A DNA stretch of 64,000 nt from Gavia stellata (GCF_030936135.1 NC_082618.1:6421034-6485033), one strand, 5' to 3'. Positions 41,140-62,334 are shown, counted from the first letter of the stretch. Made by a program: numbers and translations. The notes: generated from the letters alone by a model not told the origin.

Positions 41140-44100
41140 GGTCAGAGGACCGTAGGATAATTCCGGTAGGAAGGGACCTAGTCTAGCTGTCTTCCCTATG
41201 TTCTTCTCTATTCATCCCCTTTCTGAGTTGAAGATGCAGTCGAGGGCACAGTGGGATTGCATGTTTAGGGCGTGCTGCTTCTGTAGCAGAGAGGACACGG
41301 GCAGAGTGACATGGCTAGCATCAGGCAGTCTCTGGCTACCCAGCCTGAATGAGCAAGTACCTTTTGTGGCTGGGTTTCCAGTGTGCTGCCTTCAGTATCA
41401 GTGCAGAACAAGGCTCCAACTCTCTCTCTGGATTCATAGCCAGCTGCTAGTTCACGGCTTCTCGTACATCTCCCCTTATGATCAATTTTTCTGGGGAGAT
41501 GACCCTGTTCCCTTTCAGAGTTCCAGGCTCTCAGATGCACAGGGCATCATGCTGTCTACGCTGAGAAAGCTCTTTGAACCATTTTGTTGCCAGACTCCTT
41601 CCTCTCCTGAAGTCCCTCATTTTGAATGCTGCTCTTGACATGTTCATCGCTTATGAATGTCTTTGTCCATAGTCTGGGCTTTGACAGGAGGCTGCTGAGG
41701 ATTTGGCAAAAGAGTAAGGGCCAGGTTTACATCCCGGCTGAATCATATGCAGGGAGAGGCTTTACGTCACGGTGTTTGCTGTATGGGCTCACATGGCTGT
41801 GTGGAACAGCACAACGCATGGAGAGACTGTACATCCTTCTGTCTGAAGAAACTGTACAGAAATTGTGCAAAGTGAAAGAGGGGAGGGGGAGGGTGCCCAA
41901 CGCATTAATTTCTGAACATGACCTGTCTTTAAACAGTTACGCGGTTAAATAGAATAGTGAAAGCTCCAGTTTCTGTTCCATTACTTCCAGGCCTCTTTGC
42001 ATTTTTTTCGACTTATCTGTATGTGCAACTCCCTGTAAGGTGAGGAGTAGAAATGGCTGAAGAATCACAATGAAGTTGGTTTGTGTTGCCCGTGGCAAAG
42101 AGGAGTCCAGTCTAGCTGGACACATTTGGATAGTGCTGTCTCAAATTCATCCATGGTGCCTGCAGGGGACGTTGCAGTCATGTAGTGCATGTGTTCTCAC
42201 AGCTCTCTTGTGGTGGCAGAAAAGTGTTACTAGGTCAGCTTCTTCAATAGAGAGCCCGGGGATAAAAAGACCAGGCGCAGCAATTTGTTTAGGAGACAAA
42301 ATAGTCAGCAGGATTTTTCCAGAGCGTAAGAGCAGGTTAGAGATCTTTTCCTTCGGGGGGGTTTGGGGAAGAGTTCGCTATGTTTTGTAATGTTTCAAGA
42401 GCCCTTCTGTAGGTTTGTTATCTGCTTGGGTGTCAGACCAGAGTTCCATAGCCATCTGCTGAGAGTTTCAGTAGCTCCTGATCAGCCTACGTGGATTCTT
42501 GGCTTAAGTCCCTTCCTGTGGTCTGTAATGGAGCAGGTATTTAAGACCAAGTCCAGAGCAGTGTCCAAGCCTCTGATCCTTCTGTCTATACAGATCTTCC
42601 TGTGGTAAGGCACAGGGCTTTAAAAACCCAGATCACAGTGAGTCATAGTAGGGTGATGGTGAAAGTGTGAAGATACTGTGGACCATGCCTTCCCCACACT
42701 GAGGGTGGGGGGAAGTGTTGAAGGAAGGGAATTTATCTGTTGCCGGTTCTTCCCCACGTGTTTAAAGCACAAATGCTACAGAGGTAGGAGGGAAGCACTT
42801 TGTGTCTCCTGGGGGACTTTGTTGATGGCAGGAGATTTAGCTCATGGCAGTTTGTACTGTCTGTGCTGCAGCCCTTAACCTAAACAAGGTGAGGCAATGC
42901 TTGCGTTACTGCCGTTTCCTATGCGTGTTACAGGGTCTTGCAGTACGGAGTCAATAACGTGTTGCTGCATCAGCAGGGAGGGCAGGGTGCTGAGCAAAAC
43001 GGCAGCTTTAAAATGCTGTGGCAGAAAAGAGATTGTCTGTGACAAAACTAGCGCTACGGTGCAGTGGGTGCCAGGTTCGAGCTGGTTTAGTGTTTAATGA
43101 AAATTGTCCCACCTTCCGTGTAGCCAACTGTTCTTTCTCTACCTTTTGAATCAGGTAGCAGGCATATTCCGTCCAGAAATCGCTGCAGAACAATAGTGGA
43201 GAATAATGTTTCAAGTGTTTGTTTTATCAACTGTTTTCACGCTATGAAAGACACAAGGTTGCTGCATTCTCCTTCCCCAAGTAAGGCTTTTCCTGGTCTT
43301 TGTTCTGATTATATTTTTGTAAGGACAGAAGGAAGAGAGTAGAAGATTTGTAAGAGGCAGCCAGTCGTGCCAGTCTCTTTTCAAGCATTGTGCCCCAGCT
43401 AGCCTGGCCTGGGTCACGCAGAGGAAAAAGCTTGACGTGGGAGTGTGCAAACCCTGTGCTTTGGAGGAAACCAGAGCAAAGGTGGTTTTGTGATGGGCTG
43501 GAATGACCTGTGGGTTGACCTGCTGGCCCAGTCCTGCCTAAGACGATGCAAGTTTTGGTGCCAGGCGGTGAGGAGACTTCTGGCCACTTCATCCCCCCCT
43601 GCCAGAAGGCAGGCAGGCAAGCATGCTGCTATGAGGAGGGCTGTGATAGCTGGAGGTGTGGCACGTGTTGCAGATGTGGTAGCAGGTGCACTTTGTGCAC
43701 ACCCACAAGCCTCCCTCAGCACATTGTGTAGCCTGCTCTGGTACTGCTGGATCCAGCCTTGTGCTGCATAGAATCGTTTAGGTTGGAAAAGAGCCTTAAG
43801 GTCATTGAGTCCAACCATTAACCTAACGCTGCCAAGTCCACCACTAAACCATGTCCCTAAGCGCCACATCTACGCGTCTTGTAAATAGCTCCAGGGATGG
43901 TGACTTGACCACTTCCCTGGGCAGCCTGTTCCAGGGCTTGACAACCCTTCCAGTGAAGACATTTTCCCTAATACCCAATCTAAACCTCCCCTGGCCCAAC
44001 TTGAGGCCATTTCCTCTCGTCCTAACACTTGTTACCTGGGAGAAGAGACTGGCACCCACCTCGCCACAACCCCCTTTCAGGTAGTTGCAGAGAGCGCTAA

Positions 44101-44580
44101 GGTCTCCCCTGAGCCTCCTTTTCTGCAGACTAAATGACCCCAGTTCCCTCAGCTGCTCCTCATAAGACTTGTTCTCTAGACCCTTCACCAGCTTCGTTGC
44201 TCTTCTTTAGACACGCTCCAGCACCTCAATGTCTTTCTTGTAGTGAGGGGCCCAAAACTGAACGCAGTATGCAAGGTGTGGTCTGACCGGTGCCGAGTAC
44301 AAAGGGACGACCGCATCCCTAGTCCACCTCCCTCCCCTCCAAGAGACACATTTTCAGGTCCCTCGTGTACACAGACACTCCTACTACTCTCTGCCTACCA
44401 GCCCCCGGGAGCTTGAACACCCCATAACCCAGCTCCACTGCCAGGGAGGGGACAGTCCCCGTTCTTTCACACCAGTGAACATTTCCCCAAGCCACACGAG
44501 GGCTGAGGAAGCCCAGCCCAATCTTGCCCCTAAGAAGAAAGACGCAAGACAGGAGTTTCAGTGAACTACATGCACCCCAG
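41140..44580. repeat. spacer between copies B and C
   Basis: Near-identical to the other two spacers. It lacks about 140 bp at 41900 that the A-B and C-D spacers have, and shares with the C-D spacer the loss of about 650 bp at 42685. No gene was recognised apart from the CR1 remnant. Confidence 0.8.
43767..44328 (-). mobile_element. CR1 LINE fragment, 5'-truncated (B-C spacer)
   Basis: Paralogous copy of the CR1 in the A-B spacer, with the same ends and the same ORF2 tail frame (44188-43844). It was duplicated with the spacer and is not an independent insertion. Confidence 0.9.
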
Positions 44581-44582
44581 TG

Positions 44583-44588
44583 TTTATT
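44583..44588 (-). promoter_or_regulatory. AATAAA downstream of pseudogene copy C
   Basis: Same polyadenylation signal and context as in copies A, B and D. It is retained although the gene body is broken. Confidence 0.7.
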
Positions 44589-45548
44589 AACTCCAGATTA
44601 ATGTGATAGGCACAACACTGCATCCATGGGATATCTCCCCACACTCTAAGCTTGTTCCTTCAGCTTCTTCAGCAGCTCCCTCAGCTGCTCGATCTGGGCA
44701 TTCACGCTGTTCTTGGCGGTACCGCCCATGGCCCTGTACTGCTCCACGCTGTTGACAATGTTGAAGACCTGGGAGACGTCGTTGCCAAACAGGGGGCTGG
44801 GGAGACAAAGAGAAGAGGTGTCAGTGGAGAGCGCTGGGTGCTCTTTGCTGGCTTTCCATGTTGACTGCCTGCAGAGAGGGGGAAGGAGTGGAGACGGAGC
44901 CTTTTTCCAAGGGGAAAGGCCTCCTGCAGCCCTGCTTTTGCACTTGTAGTGCCTGGCAGTAGCTGCTTGTGGCAGACCGAAGAGTCAGCTCCGAGGGGAG
45001 AGTGAGGAAGTTTGGAGCCAAACTCTTCTGGAGGGCTGGTGCCTCCAGGTCAGGGCAAGAGTTTCTTCCAGTCCCTCCCAATAGGTGCTGCCCATGCCCT
45101 GCTGGGGCTGAATGGTAGTCATGTTGTCCCCTTTCAGTGTTTTCAGCAGCAGCAGCAGCAGCATTGATATTCAGGCCAGGAGGATTGCTGTCTGGCCCCG
45201 GCCTTCCGGGGAAGGGCACCATAAGGAGGCCCATACAGAGGGAGGCTGATAGCTGCCTGCTGAGGAGAGAGATGGCAAAATAATAGTGATAACGAACCTG
45301 ATGGTCTTCATGTCATCCAGGCTGAGATTGTTGATGGTCGTGCCTTTAGACTCGGCAAGGTGGACGACCTTCCCAGAGGCAATGTGGGCTTGTCTGAATG
45401 GCATCTGCAGTGAGAAGCAGAGACCATAGTCAGTGACCAGGCAACTGGGGTGCAGCCTCAAAGGAAAAAATGGATGTGATGTCTTTTTTGGTTGGATGTT
45501 TTTACTTAGGGTAATGCATTATGAATCCACGTTAGGTGAACCAGGTCC

Positions 45549-46598
45549 ACTTCCAAGGGCCTTAGTACCTAGGCTCCACTTCAGGCTTCTGTTCCGGAGG
45601 GGATCCCTGGCTGCAGACGTGGCAGCATACTGCTGGGGAAGGAAAGTGACATTTTCTGACTTCACGTGCTTCATCTCTCTTGTCCTTTCCTAGCCATGCT
45701 GTTGCTCTGACCCGTGATTCTGAGCGCCTGGGAGAGGTGAAGAGGAGGAACAACGTCTTGCCTTTGGGAAGGTAATGTCTGCTGTTTGTGTAATCCCTGG
45801 GCCTCGCTTTGCTCTGCAGAGTCTTGAGAGGTGCCTTCCCTGCTTCCTAGAGCTCAGTTTTGGTTGGGGTGTGCAGGGTATCTTGCATGACTTGTGTTTC
45901 TTTCTTCCCTGGCAGCGGTGCTCTGGCTGGCAACCCACTGGAAATTGATAGAGAGCTTCTGCGTAGTGGTAAATGTCTCCCTGTGACTGAGTGGCACAGG
46001 ACTACTTGTAATATCTAGGAGGGAGGGAAGCATTGACAGATGGCTCCCAATGGCACCGGGATGCACTGTCCTGGAGCCAAAGCCTTTCTTTCATAAGGCT
46101 TTTTACTGCGATGAAACAGGCAATGCCTGTGAGGTGGGAGCATAGACAGAACCACCTCTGCTGCACACTAGCTGCTTGGGGGTAATAATGTTAGGTGCAC
46201 ATTCTGTGACTAACCCAGGTAAGTGAACTCTAGACCGGTCCTAAAATGAAGGCTCTTCAGTGGTTCACTCATGCTTCTCATTATGCCCTGCAATGTCCCC
46301 TGCCAAGGGGGTCAGAGGGTCCTTTTAGAGTCAGGTCCATTCCAGATGAAGTCCCCTCTCTGTGACTGCTGACGTGTCTCCAGGGAGGAGCTGATGGTAA
46401 CGTGTCCCTTTGACCATCCATTCTGCAGATCAACACGGAGAACGTAGAGAAGGATCTGAGCGCTGAATGCTGTCATCTGATCTGGCTCTCTACTTAGTTC
46501 ACAAAGGAGTAAGTATCAGAGGGAGACTTGGAGCTGTGATTTCTTCGGATGCAGAATACTGCTCAGTGAGGACCTGAGATGAGGCCTTTGTTCTGTCC
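45549..46598 (+). other. inverted block in copy C carrying exons 8, 9 and 15
   Basis: Relative to the other copies this block is reverse-complemented. On the plus strand it reads exon 8 (45694-45771), exon 9 (45916-45968), then a jump at about 46166 past exons 10-14 into intron 14 and exon 15 (46429-46508, 80 nt instead of 81). The left edge lies in intron 15 and the right edge in intron 7. The intron 14 part resembles copy A, including a stretch of about 66 bp that B and D lack, while the exon 8-9 part resembles B. Confidence 0.88.
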
Positions 46599-48792
46599 AT
46601 ACAAGCTTTTCCATGTTACCCCATTAGCTGAGGTGTAACTGTCCAAAGGATGGAGCATACAGGGAGTGAGCCTCCACTGCCCACTCAATGCCTGTGTCCC
46701 CGGGTTGGTGAGAGCCACACAGGAACACGGGGAGCGCCTGTTCCAGTTTGCTAGGTTAGCTCTGATTTGTCACCACCCCGGGCTGCCCCCTCGGAGGACA
46801 ATGCACTTCTAGTCTCCAGCTGAGCAGAGCCCCAAGGGTGGAGAAGGCTTCCTCCAGCCAAGTGTGAAAGGTGGTTACCTGAGCAAGAACTGGCTCCATC
46901 TGATGGGCTGAGCTTTCTGCAGGTGGGTGTAGCCAGGCAAGATGACATCAATTTCTCTGCATGTGAAAGGAGAGAAAGAGGTGAGCAGCAGCTGCCAGGA
47001 TAGAAGGCAGTGGAAGGTACTTGCCAGGGTTTGCTGGCAAGGTCCCGAAGAGACCATCTTTAGCCTGTGTTGTGCTGAATTTGGTCTACGTCTTCCTCTC
47101 CCTGTCACCTGCTACCTGAGCACACTGCGTTTAGATCTCCCCATCTCCCAGCGTGGTGTGTCTGCCCTGGGCCTCCCTGGAAAATTGCCTGGTCCAGTAA
47201 TCCCTCTGTGGCAGGCAAAGATTCCGCAGTCTGCCACCATTTGGGCGTGTGGTGTGTGAGGAGGAGAGTTAGACAGGGAGTTAACACAGCTGAGCTTTTC
47301 TCCTGCGAAGCAACTTGAAGCATGTTCAAGTTCCCCACTCCTTCAGATGGATTTGGCACCGTCTGAAGTCTTGTGTGGACCTCCCACCTCAACTCCTTTG
47401 CCAGGATACACTGGGGGAAGAGGAAGGTCTCTGTGACGTGAACTGTGGAGAAGGAGAGTCCGTTGTCTTTCCCTGTGCTATCACACACTGCCTGGCTGTA
47501 ACGTCCTCTGCAGAAGACCCTGCTGCTGCCCTGACTGGGGTCAGTCAAAGAGCAAGCCTTGAAGTCTCCTGCCCCTGCAAAGCCAAGGCCGTGGATTTGG
47601 AAAAGGACTTACGTGGCAGCACGTTCCACCAGGGTCTTAATGAGCTGCAGGAGGTGAGTCGAGATGACAGAGAGGGAATTCCTCATGAACATCCTCAAGT
47701 CAGTCACAACCTGGATGAGACCAGCCACAGTCAGTCAAAGCAGAATGTCACGTACTTAGTGACTGGCAGCTTTTACCGCCAAGTAAAGCCCTCCTTGTTC
47801 TGTGTGATAGGAAGGTGCATCTTCCTCTCACCATTTGGTCATTTTGATGCGATATTGTCACTATATCTTGCTCTGCAGGAAGAGAGCCAAGGGCCATTCT
47901 GGTCTGAGGTCTCCTGAAGTGAGGTGGGGGAGGAGCACAGAGTGGAAAAAAAAAAAAGATTCTGTACGTACCTGATCATTCCTGCTTCTTCCAGTGTGCA
48001 GTTTTCCAGCTACGTCTCCGATCAGCTCCTGAGGACGAGAGGAGGATTTCTATCCGTGTCTCTGTATTCTAAGCAGGAGACTCCGCATGAGCAGACCTCC
48101 CCCCTGCCTGGAAGGGACTCAGCTGTAGGACCCGGTGAGTAGCCACGGGATCTCTTCTGGGGAAGGGCAAGTTTGGGTTCTATGTTTGTACAGTGCCTCC
48201 TCTACAAAAGGGGTCTCGGAGACACTAGATTGTGCACCTGGGGTTTCAGTGCCACAAGGTCCGGAGGACTTTCACAGTGGGACAGAGGCACATGCACTTG
48301 CTGTCAGGCAGATCTAGCTACGGAGGAATGGGAACAAGAGGTTAGAGGACCCAACCTTTAGTCTGCGTTCGTTGGCAGTGTGGATGTCCTCATCGGTTTG
48401 TTTCACCACAAAGACTCCTTTAGACCATTCCTCGGAGATCTGCAAACATCAGCAGAAACACCAGTCAGCCACTGCTGTTACCCTGCCGCGCGTGGGGGCT
48501 GTAGTCGTCCCAGCGAACACCAACTTCTGCCGCCCCAATGGAAATCAAAGTGCTAAGTCTCACGCGAGCTCTGGCATTCCTGTTCTTTCAGGCCAAGGCT
48601 GGCTGCTTGCTATATCCAGATATTCTATAGTGCACTTGGTGGGATTCATCTCTAGCCATGATGATCCTGCAGTGTTATGGCTATAGGAGGATTTAAGCAA
48701 TGCAACGAAACAGTGAGCTGAAATGTCAGTGATTGCTTTAGCATTGTCCGCAAAGATTTTCCTATACAAACATTGTATAGAGTCACCATTGT

Positions 48793-48818
48793 CCATGGTG
48801 GGTGAGCAACAACAATGG
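48793..48818 (-). promoter_or_regulatory. DC5-like lens enhancer retained in pseudogene copy C
   Basis: The 26-base SOX2/PAX6 composite is unchanged from the intact copies even though copy C has no promoter of its own. Confidence 0.78.
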
Positions 48819-49626
48819 ATATTTTAAAAAAGCGCTTAGCTGCTGACTTCTCTTCACCCCTATACAATGCTATGCATTGCTCCCTACTAACTCCGGCAGC
48901 CAGACTCAAAAGGATCCCAAGTGCCAGCAGAAAAAGAATATTCCTAATTCATACTGAAACAATTCCTGGTGAATGTTCGGTCTGAAGAGGATGGGCGGGC
49001 AGGTCACACTGAGCACACCTCCCCGAGGCACCGGGGCTGCCATAATGAGCGCTGACAATGTGCTCATCAGGGTTTCAGGCTCTCACTGGGGGCTTGTCAG
49101 CGGGTTCACATCCTACTGCCGGGCTTCGGTGCCTTTAGCGGGATGCAGTTTGAGCATCGGTCCCCTGCCCAGATGCCTCCTAGTGTACCAAGTGCAATAC
49201 ACCTGGGCCTGTCATGTCCATGATTTAGGACAGCATTCCCTTTCACAAAGCACTTCAGCACATGCCTAGCTCTAAGGCACAGGACATGAGGACATTTAAA
49301 GATGCTTTTTAGAACAGCAAATCAGGGAGGCTACCACAGATGTTGTTAGAGAATCAGCCATTTGTCCCACGGGCATGCCAGTTTGTGAAGGAAATAAATA
49401 CCTTTTCCAGGCCACTGAGGATCTTCTCCAGCTCAGGTTTAGATAGGATCCCAGCCTTCTCTAAGGCTTTGGCATAAGCCATGCTCCCCTGGATATCAAC
49501 TTCAGACAGCCTCCCATCAAATGTAATGGAAGCGTTGAGCATCTCCATGATGGCATCTCTGCTTCCACTTAATCTTCCTCCCCAAACTTTATCTCCCTGA
49601 GAGAGGAAGAAGCAGTTTAGAGAGGC

Positions 49627-50284
49627 CTAATAACTTCAGTTATGGTCCTATGCAAGTAAGATCCAGTGATCTCTTTATCTAACACAAAGGCCATGTTCGG
49701 CTATGTCCTTGCAATGGGGTGCACTGTCCAGAAAGGGCTCTGGATTCCAGGACCTTTGGCAAGTAGCTGAAGAGGTGGAGAACATGTCACTGTCACTAGC
49801 ATTTAGCCCTTGCGGTGTCAAGTCTGGCTCAGGAATCCTCCAATATACGTTATCTCTGCAGGACTCTGCAGGGAGTCCTTGAAATGAGTATCAGGGTATA
49901 TGCTGCAAGACCAGCATGGATTTCTCTTTTGAGGCAGCTGTAGCTCAACAACCCTTTGAGATCCTTTTAAAGGGGGGAAAAGTAAAGTGGTCAGTAAGGA
50001 ATAGAGTGAAAGCTAGAATTCTCTAAGTACTTTTTGTGCTGTTGGACTAACAGAGAGTTTTTTCTTTGATTGACAGAGCTCCAGGCCAGCACAAGCCATA
50101 TTATGAAGTGTTTGAAGTTACTGTTTGAGGCATCTCTTGATGTGCTTGCAAGCTTTGGCATAAGATTAGCATAAAACTGGTTAAGGTGCACACTCCAGAA
50201 AGGGAGATCTGGGAACCTTTCAGCATCAGGAATGTTCCGAAAAATAGATCAACAAAAAGAAGGTTTTTGAAACACATAGGAACA
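49627..50284. other. intron 2 segment in copy C shared with D, absent from A and B
   Basis: About 650 bp inserted, relative to A and B, between AGAGAGG and ACAAAAGTTG. It aligns by eye, with clear divergence, to 60965-61670 in copy D. Landmarks are the GAGGTGGAGAAC block, CTAGCATTTAGCCCTTG, and TGTGCTTGCAAGCTTTGGCA. Because two copies have it, A and B more likely lost it. No exon was recognised. Confidence 0.75.
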
Positions 50285-50544
50285 AAAGTTGTTTTTCCAA
50301 CCAAACCAAGATTCAGATAGCAACCTCACTCACCCGAATGTGTCATCTACATAACTACTTCACTGGGTGACCAAGGACAGGTACACAATTCCAGCTGTGC
50401 CTCACAGCAGGGTGTGTGTAAGCTTTTTTTCACCAGTGATTCCGCAGGTGAATGGATTCACTAGCTAAGAGCCATGTATGTCACTTGATGAGAAGCTTTT
50501 TGCTTGCCCAGGTAGGACACCCCCTGAAGCCCTAACTCTGACAA

Positions 50545-53500
50545 ACCACAGGATAATTCCGGTAGGAAGGGACCTAGTCCAGCTGTCTTCCCTATGTTCT
50601 TCTCTATTCATCCCCTTTCTGAGTTGAAGATGCAGTCGAGGGCACAGTGGGATTGCATGTTTAGGGCATGCTGCTTCTGTAGCAGAGAGGACACGGGCAG
50701 AGTGACATGGCTAGCATCAGGCAGTCTCTGGCTACCCAGCCTGAATGAGCAAGTACCTTTTGTGGCTGGGTTTCCAGTGTGCTGCCTTCAGTATCAGTGC
50801 AGAACAAGGCTCCAACTCTCTCTCTGGATTCATAGCCAGCTGCTAGTTCACGGCTTCTCGTACATCTCCCCTTATGATCAATTTTTCTGGGGTGATGACC
50901 CTGTTCTCTTTCAGAGTTCCAGGCTCTCAGATGCACAGAGCATCATGCTGTCTACGCTGAGAAAGCTCTTTGAACCATTTTGTTGCCAGACTCCTTCCTC
51001 TCCTGAAGTCCCTCATTTTGAATGCTGCTCTTGACATGTTCATCGCTTATGAATGTCTTTGTCCATAGTCTGGGCTTTGACAGGAGGCTGCTGAGGATTT
51101 GGCAAAAGAGTAAGGGCCAGGTTTACATCCCGGCTGAATCATACACAGGGAGAGGCTTTACGTCACGGTGTTTGCTGTATGGGCTCACATGGCTGTGTGG
51201 AACAGCACAACGCATGGAGAGACCGTACATCCTTCTGTCTGAAGAAACTGTACAGAAATTGTGCAAAGTGAAAGAGGGGAGGGGGAGGGTGCCCAAGGCG
51301 CTGCAGCCAGGAGGGGTTAGAGGGCACCCCGCTGGTCCTGGCACCTCTTCCTCAGAGACCATTTGTGACCCGCGGGGCCAGAAACGGCAAAATGGGATCT
51401 CTGCGGCACTGTCAGAGTTCCCCTCGATCTGTTTTGCTAGTTGTGTTTTCACATCATTAACCCTGTGTATGTGTGATACATGACGGCTTTGATTTCTGAA
51501 CGTGACCTGTCTTTAAACAGTTACGCGGTTAAATAGAATAGTGAAAGCTCCAGTTTCTGTTCCATTACTTCCAGGCCTCTTTGCATTTTTTTCGACTTAT
51601 CTGTATGTGCAACTCCCTGTAAGGTGAGGAGTAGAAATGGCTGAAGAATCACAATGAAGTTGGTTTGTGTTGCCCGTGGCAAAGAGGAGTCCAGTCTAGC
51701 TGGACACATTTGGATAGTGCTGTCTCAAATTCATCCATGGTGCCTGCAGGGGACGTTGCAGTCATGTAGTGCATGTGTTCTCACAGCTCTCTTGTGGTGG
51801 CAGAAAAGTGTTACTAGGTCAGCTTCTTCAATAGAGAGCCCGGGGATAAAAAGACCAGGCACAGCAATTTGTTTAGGAGACAAAATAGTCAGCAGGATTT
51901 TTCCAGAGCGTAAGAGCAGGTTAGAGATCTTTTCCTTCGGGGGGTCTGGTGAAAAGTTCGCTATGTTTTGTAATGTTTCAAGAGCCCTTCTGTAGGTTTG
52001 TTATCTGCTTGGGTGTCAGACCAGAGTTCCATAGCCATCTGCTGAGAGTTTCAGTAGCTCCTGATCAGCCTACGTGGATTCTTGGTTTAAGTCCCTTCCT
52101 GTGGTCTGTAATGGAGCAGGTATTTAAGACCAAGTCCAGAGCAGTGTCCAAGCCTCTGATCCTTCTGTCTATACAGATCTTCCTGTGGTAAGGCACAGGG
52201 CTTTAAAAACCCAGATCACAGTGAGTCATAGTAGGGTGATGGTGAAAGTGTGAAGATACTGTGGACCATGCCTTCCCCACACTGAGGGTGGGGGGAAGTG
52301 TTGAAGGAAGGGAATTTATCTGTTGCCGGTTCTTCCCCACGTGTTTAAAGCACAAATGCTACAGAGGTAGGAGGGAAGCACTTTGTGTCTCCTGGGGGAC
52401 TTTGTTGATGGCAGGAGATTTAGCTCATGGCAGTTTGTACTGTCTGTGCTGCAGCCCTTAACCTAAACAAGGTGAGGCAATGCTTGCGTTACTGCCGTTT
52501 CCTATGCGTGTTACAGGGTCTTGCAGTACGGAGTCAATAACGTGTTGCTGCATCAGCAGGGAGGGCAGGGTGCTGAGCAAAACGGCAGCTTTAAAATGCT
52601 GTGGCAGAAAAGAGATTGTCTGTGACAAAACTAGCGCTACGGTGCAGTGGGTGCCAGGTTCGAGCTGGTTTAGTGTTTAATGAAAATTGTCCCACCTTCC
52701 GTGTAGCCAACTGTTCTTTCTCTACCTTTTGAATCAGGTAGCAGGCATATTCCGTCCAGAAATCGCTGCAGAACAATAGTGGAGAATAATGTTTCAAGTG
52801 TTTGTTTTATCAACTGTTTTCACGCTATGAAAGACACAAGGTTGCTGCATTCTCCTTCCCCAAGTAAGGCTTTTCCTGGTCTTTGTTCTGATTATATTTT
52901 TGTAAGGACAGAAGGAAGAGAGTAGAAGATTTGTAAGAGGCAGCCAGTCGTGCCAGTCTCTTTTCAAGCATTGTGCCCCAGCTAGCCTGGCCTGGGTCAC
53001 GCAGAGGAAAAAGCTTGACATGGGAGTGTGCAAACCCTGTGCTTTGGAGGAAACCAGAGCAAAGGTGGTTTTGTGATGGGCTGGAATGACCTGTGGGTTG
53101 ACCTGCTGGCCCAGTCCTGCCTAAGACGATGCAAGTTTTGGTGCCAGGCGGTGAGGAGACTTCTGGCCACTTCATCCCCCCCTGCCAGAAGGCAGGCAGG
53201 CAAGCATGCTGCTATGAGGAGGGCTGTGATAGCTGGAGGTGTGGCACGTGTTGCAGATGTGGTAGCAGGTGCACTTTGTGCACACCCACAAGCCTCCCTC
53301 AGCACATTGTGTAGCCTGCTCTGGTACTGCTGGATCCAGCCTTGTGCTGCATAGAATCGTTTAGGTTGGAAAAGAGCCTTAAGGTCATTGAGTCCAACCA
53401 TGAACCTAACGCTGCCAAGTCCACCACTAAACCATGTCCCTAAGCGCCACATCTACGCGTCTTGTAAATAGCTCCAGGGATGGTGACTTGACCGCTTCCC

Positions 53501-54165
53501 TGGGCAGCCTGTTCCAGGGCTTGACAACCCTTCCAGTGAAGACATTTTCCCTAATACCCAATCTAAACCTCCCCTGGCCCAACTTGAGGCCATTTCCTCT
53601 CGTCCTAACACTTGTTACCTGGGAGAGGAGACCGGCACCCACCTCGCCACAACCCCCTTTCAGGTAGTTGCAGAGAGCGCTAAGGTCTCCCCTGAGCCTC
53701 CTTTTCTGCAGACTAAATGACCCCAGTTCCCTCAGCTGCTCCTCATAAGACTTGTTCTCTAGACCCTTCACCAGCTTCGTTGCTCTTCTTTAGACACGCT
53801 CCAGCACCTCAATGTCTTTCTTGTAGTGAGGGGCCCAAAACTGAACGCAGTATGCAAGGTGCGGTCTGACCGGTGCCGAGTACAAAGGGACGACCGCTTC
53901 CCTAGTCCACCTCCCTCCCCTCCAAGAGACACATTTTCAGGTCCCTCGTGTACACAGACACTCCTACTGCTCTCTGCCTACCAGTCCCCGGGAGCTTGAA
54001 CACCCCATAACCCAGCTCCACTGCCAGGGAGGGGACAGTCCCCGTTCTTTCACACCAGTGAACATTTCCCCAAGCCACACGAGGGCTGAGGAAGCCCAGC
54101 CCAATCTTGCCCCTAAGAAGAAAGACGCAAGACAGGAGTTTCAGTGAACTACATGCACCCCAGTG
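50545..54165. repeat. spacer between copies C and D
   Basis: Starts at the deletion junction that removed the copy C promoter (about 50547) and runs to the 3' end of copy D. Near-identical to the other spacers; it has an extra stretch of about 24 bp near 51304 relative to A-B. Apart from the CR1 no gene was seen. Confidence 0.8.
53350..53911 (-). mobile_element. CR1 LINE fragment, 5'-truncated (C-D spacer)
   Basis: Third paralogous copy of the same CR1 insertion, with ORF2 tail frame at 53771-53427 and identical ends. Confidence 0.9.
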
Positions 54166-54171
54166 TTTATT
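54166..54171 (-). promoter_or_regulatory. ASL copy D polyadenylation signal AATAAA
   Basis: AATAAA on the minus strand about 60 bases past the copy D stop codon. Confidence 0.8.
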
Positions 54172-54228
54172 AACTCCAGATTAATGTGATAGGCACAACA
54201 CTGCATCCATGGGATATCTCCCCACACT

Positions 54229-62284
<8,056 letters not shown>

Positions 62285-62334
62285 TTCGGACGACGTTTTG
62301 CTCGTTTGTGCAGCGATCCCGGCAACTGGTGCAA

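Larger units (their letters stand above)
44646..49596 (-). pseudogene. ASL/delta-crystallin copy C, rearranged pseudogene
   Basis: Minus-strand exons present in order and intact in frame: exon 3 (49596-49402), 4 (48439-48356), 5 (48028-47972), 6 (47710-47613), 7 (46956-46879), 16 (45404-45298) and 17 (44796-44646). Exons 8, 9 and 15 lie on the plus strand inside an inverted block. Exons 10-14 are missing. Exons 1 and 2 and the promoter are missing, removed by a junction near 50547. Exon 15 is one base short and frameshifted. The exon 3 product ([24 protein letters not shown]) is closest to B but has its own changes. It cannot encode a full ASL. Intron 3 and its enhancer are preserved. Confidence 0.93.

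Noticed and set aside
45549-46598. Possible separate plus-strand gene with exons 8, 9 and 15
   Set aside because: The exons are an inverted fragment of copy C without a promoter, start codon or the exons between. Exon 15 is frameshifted.
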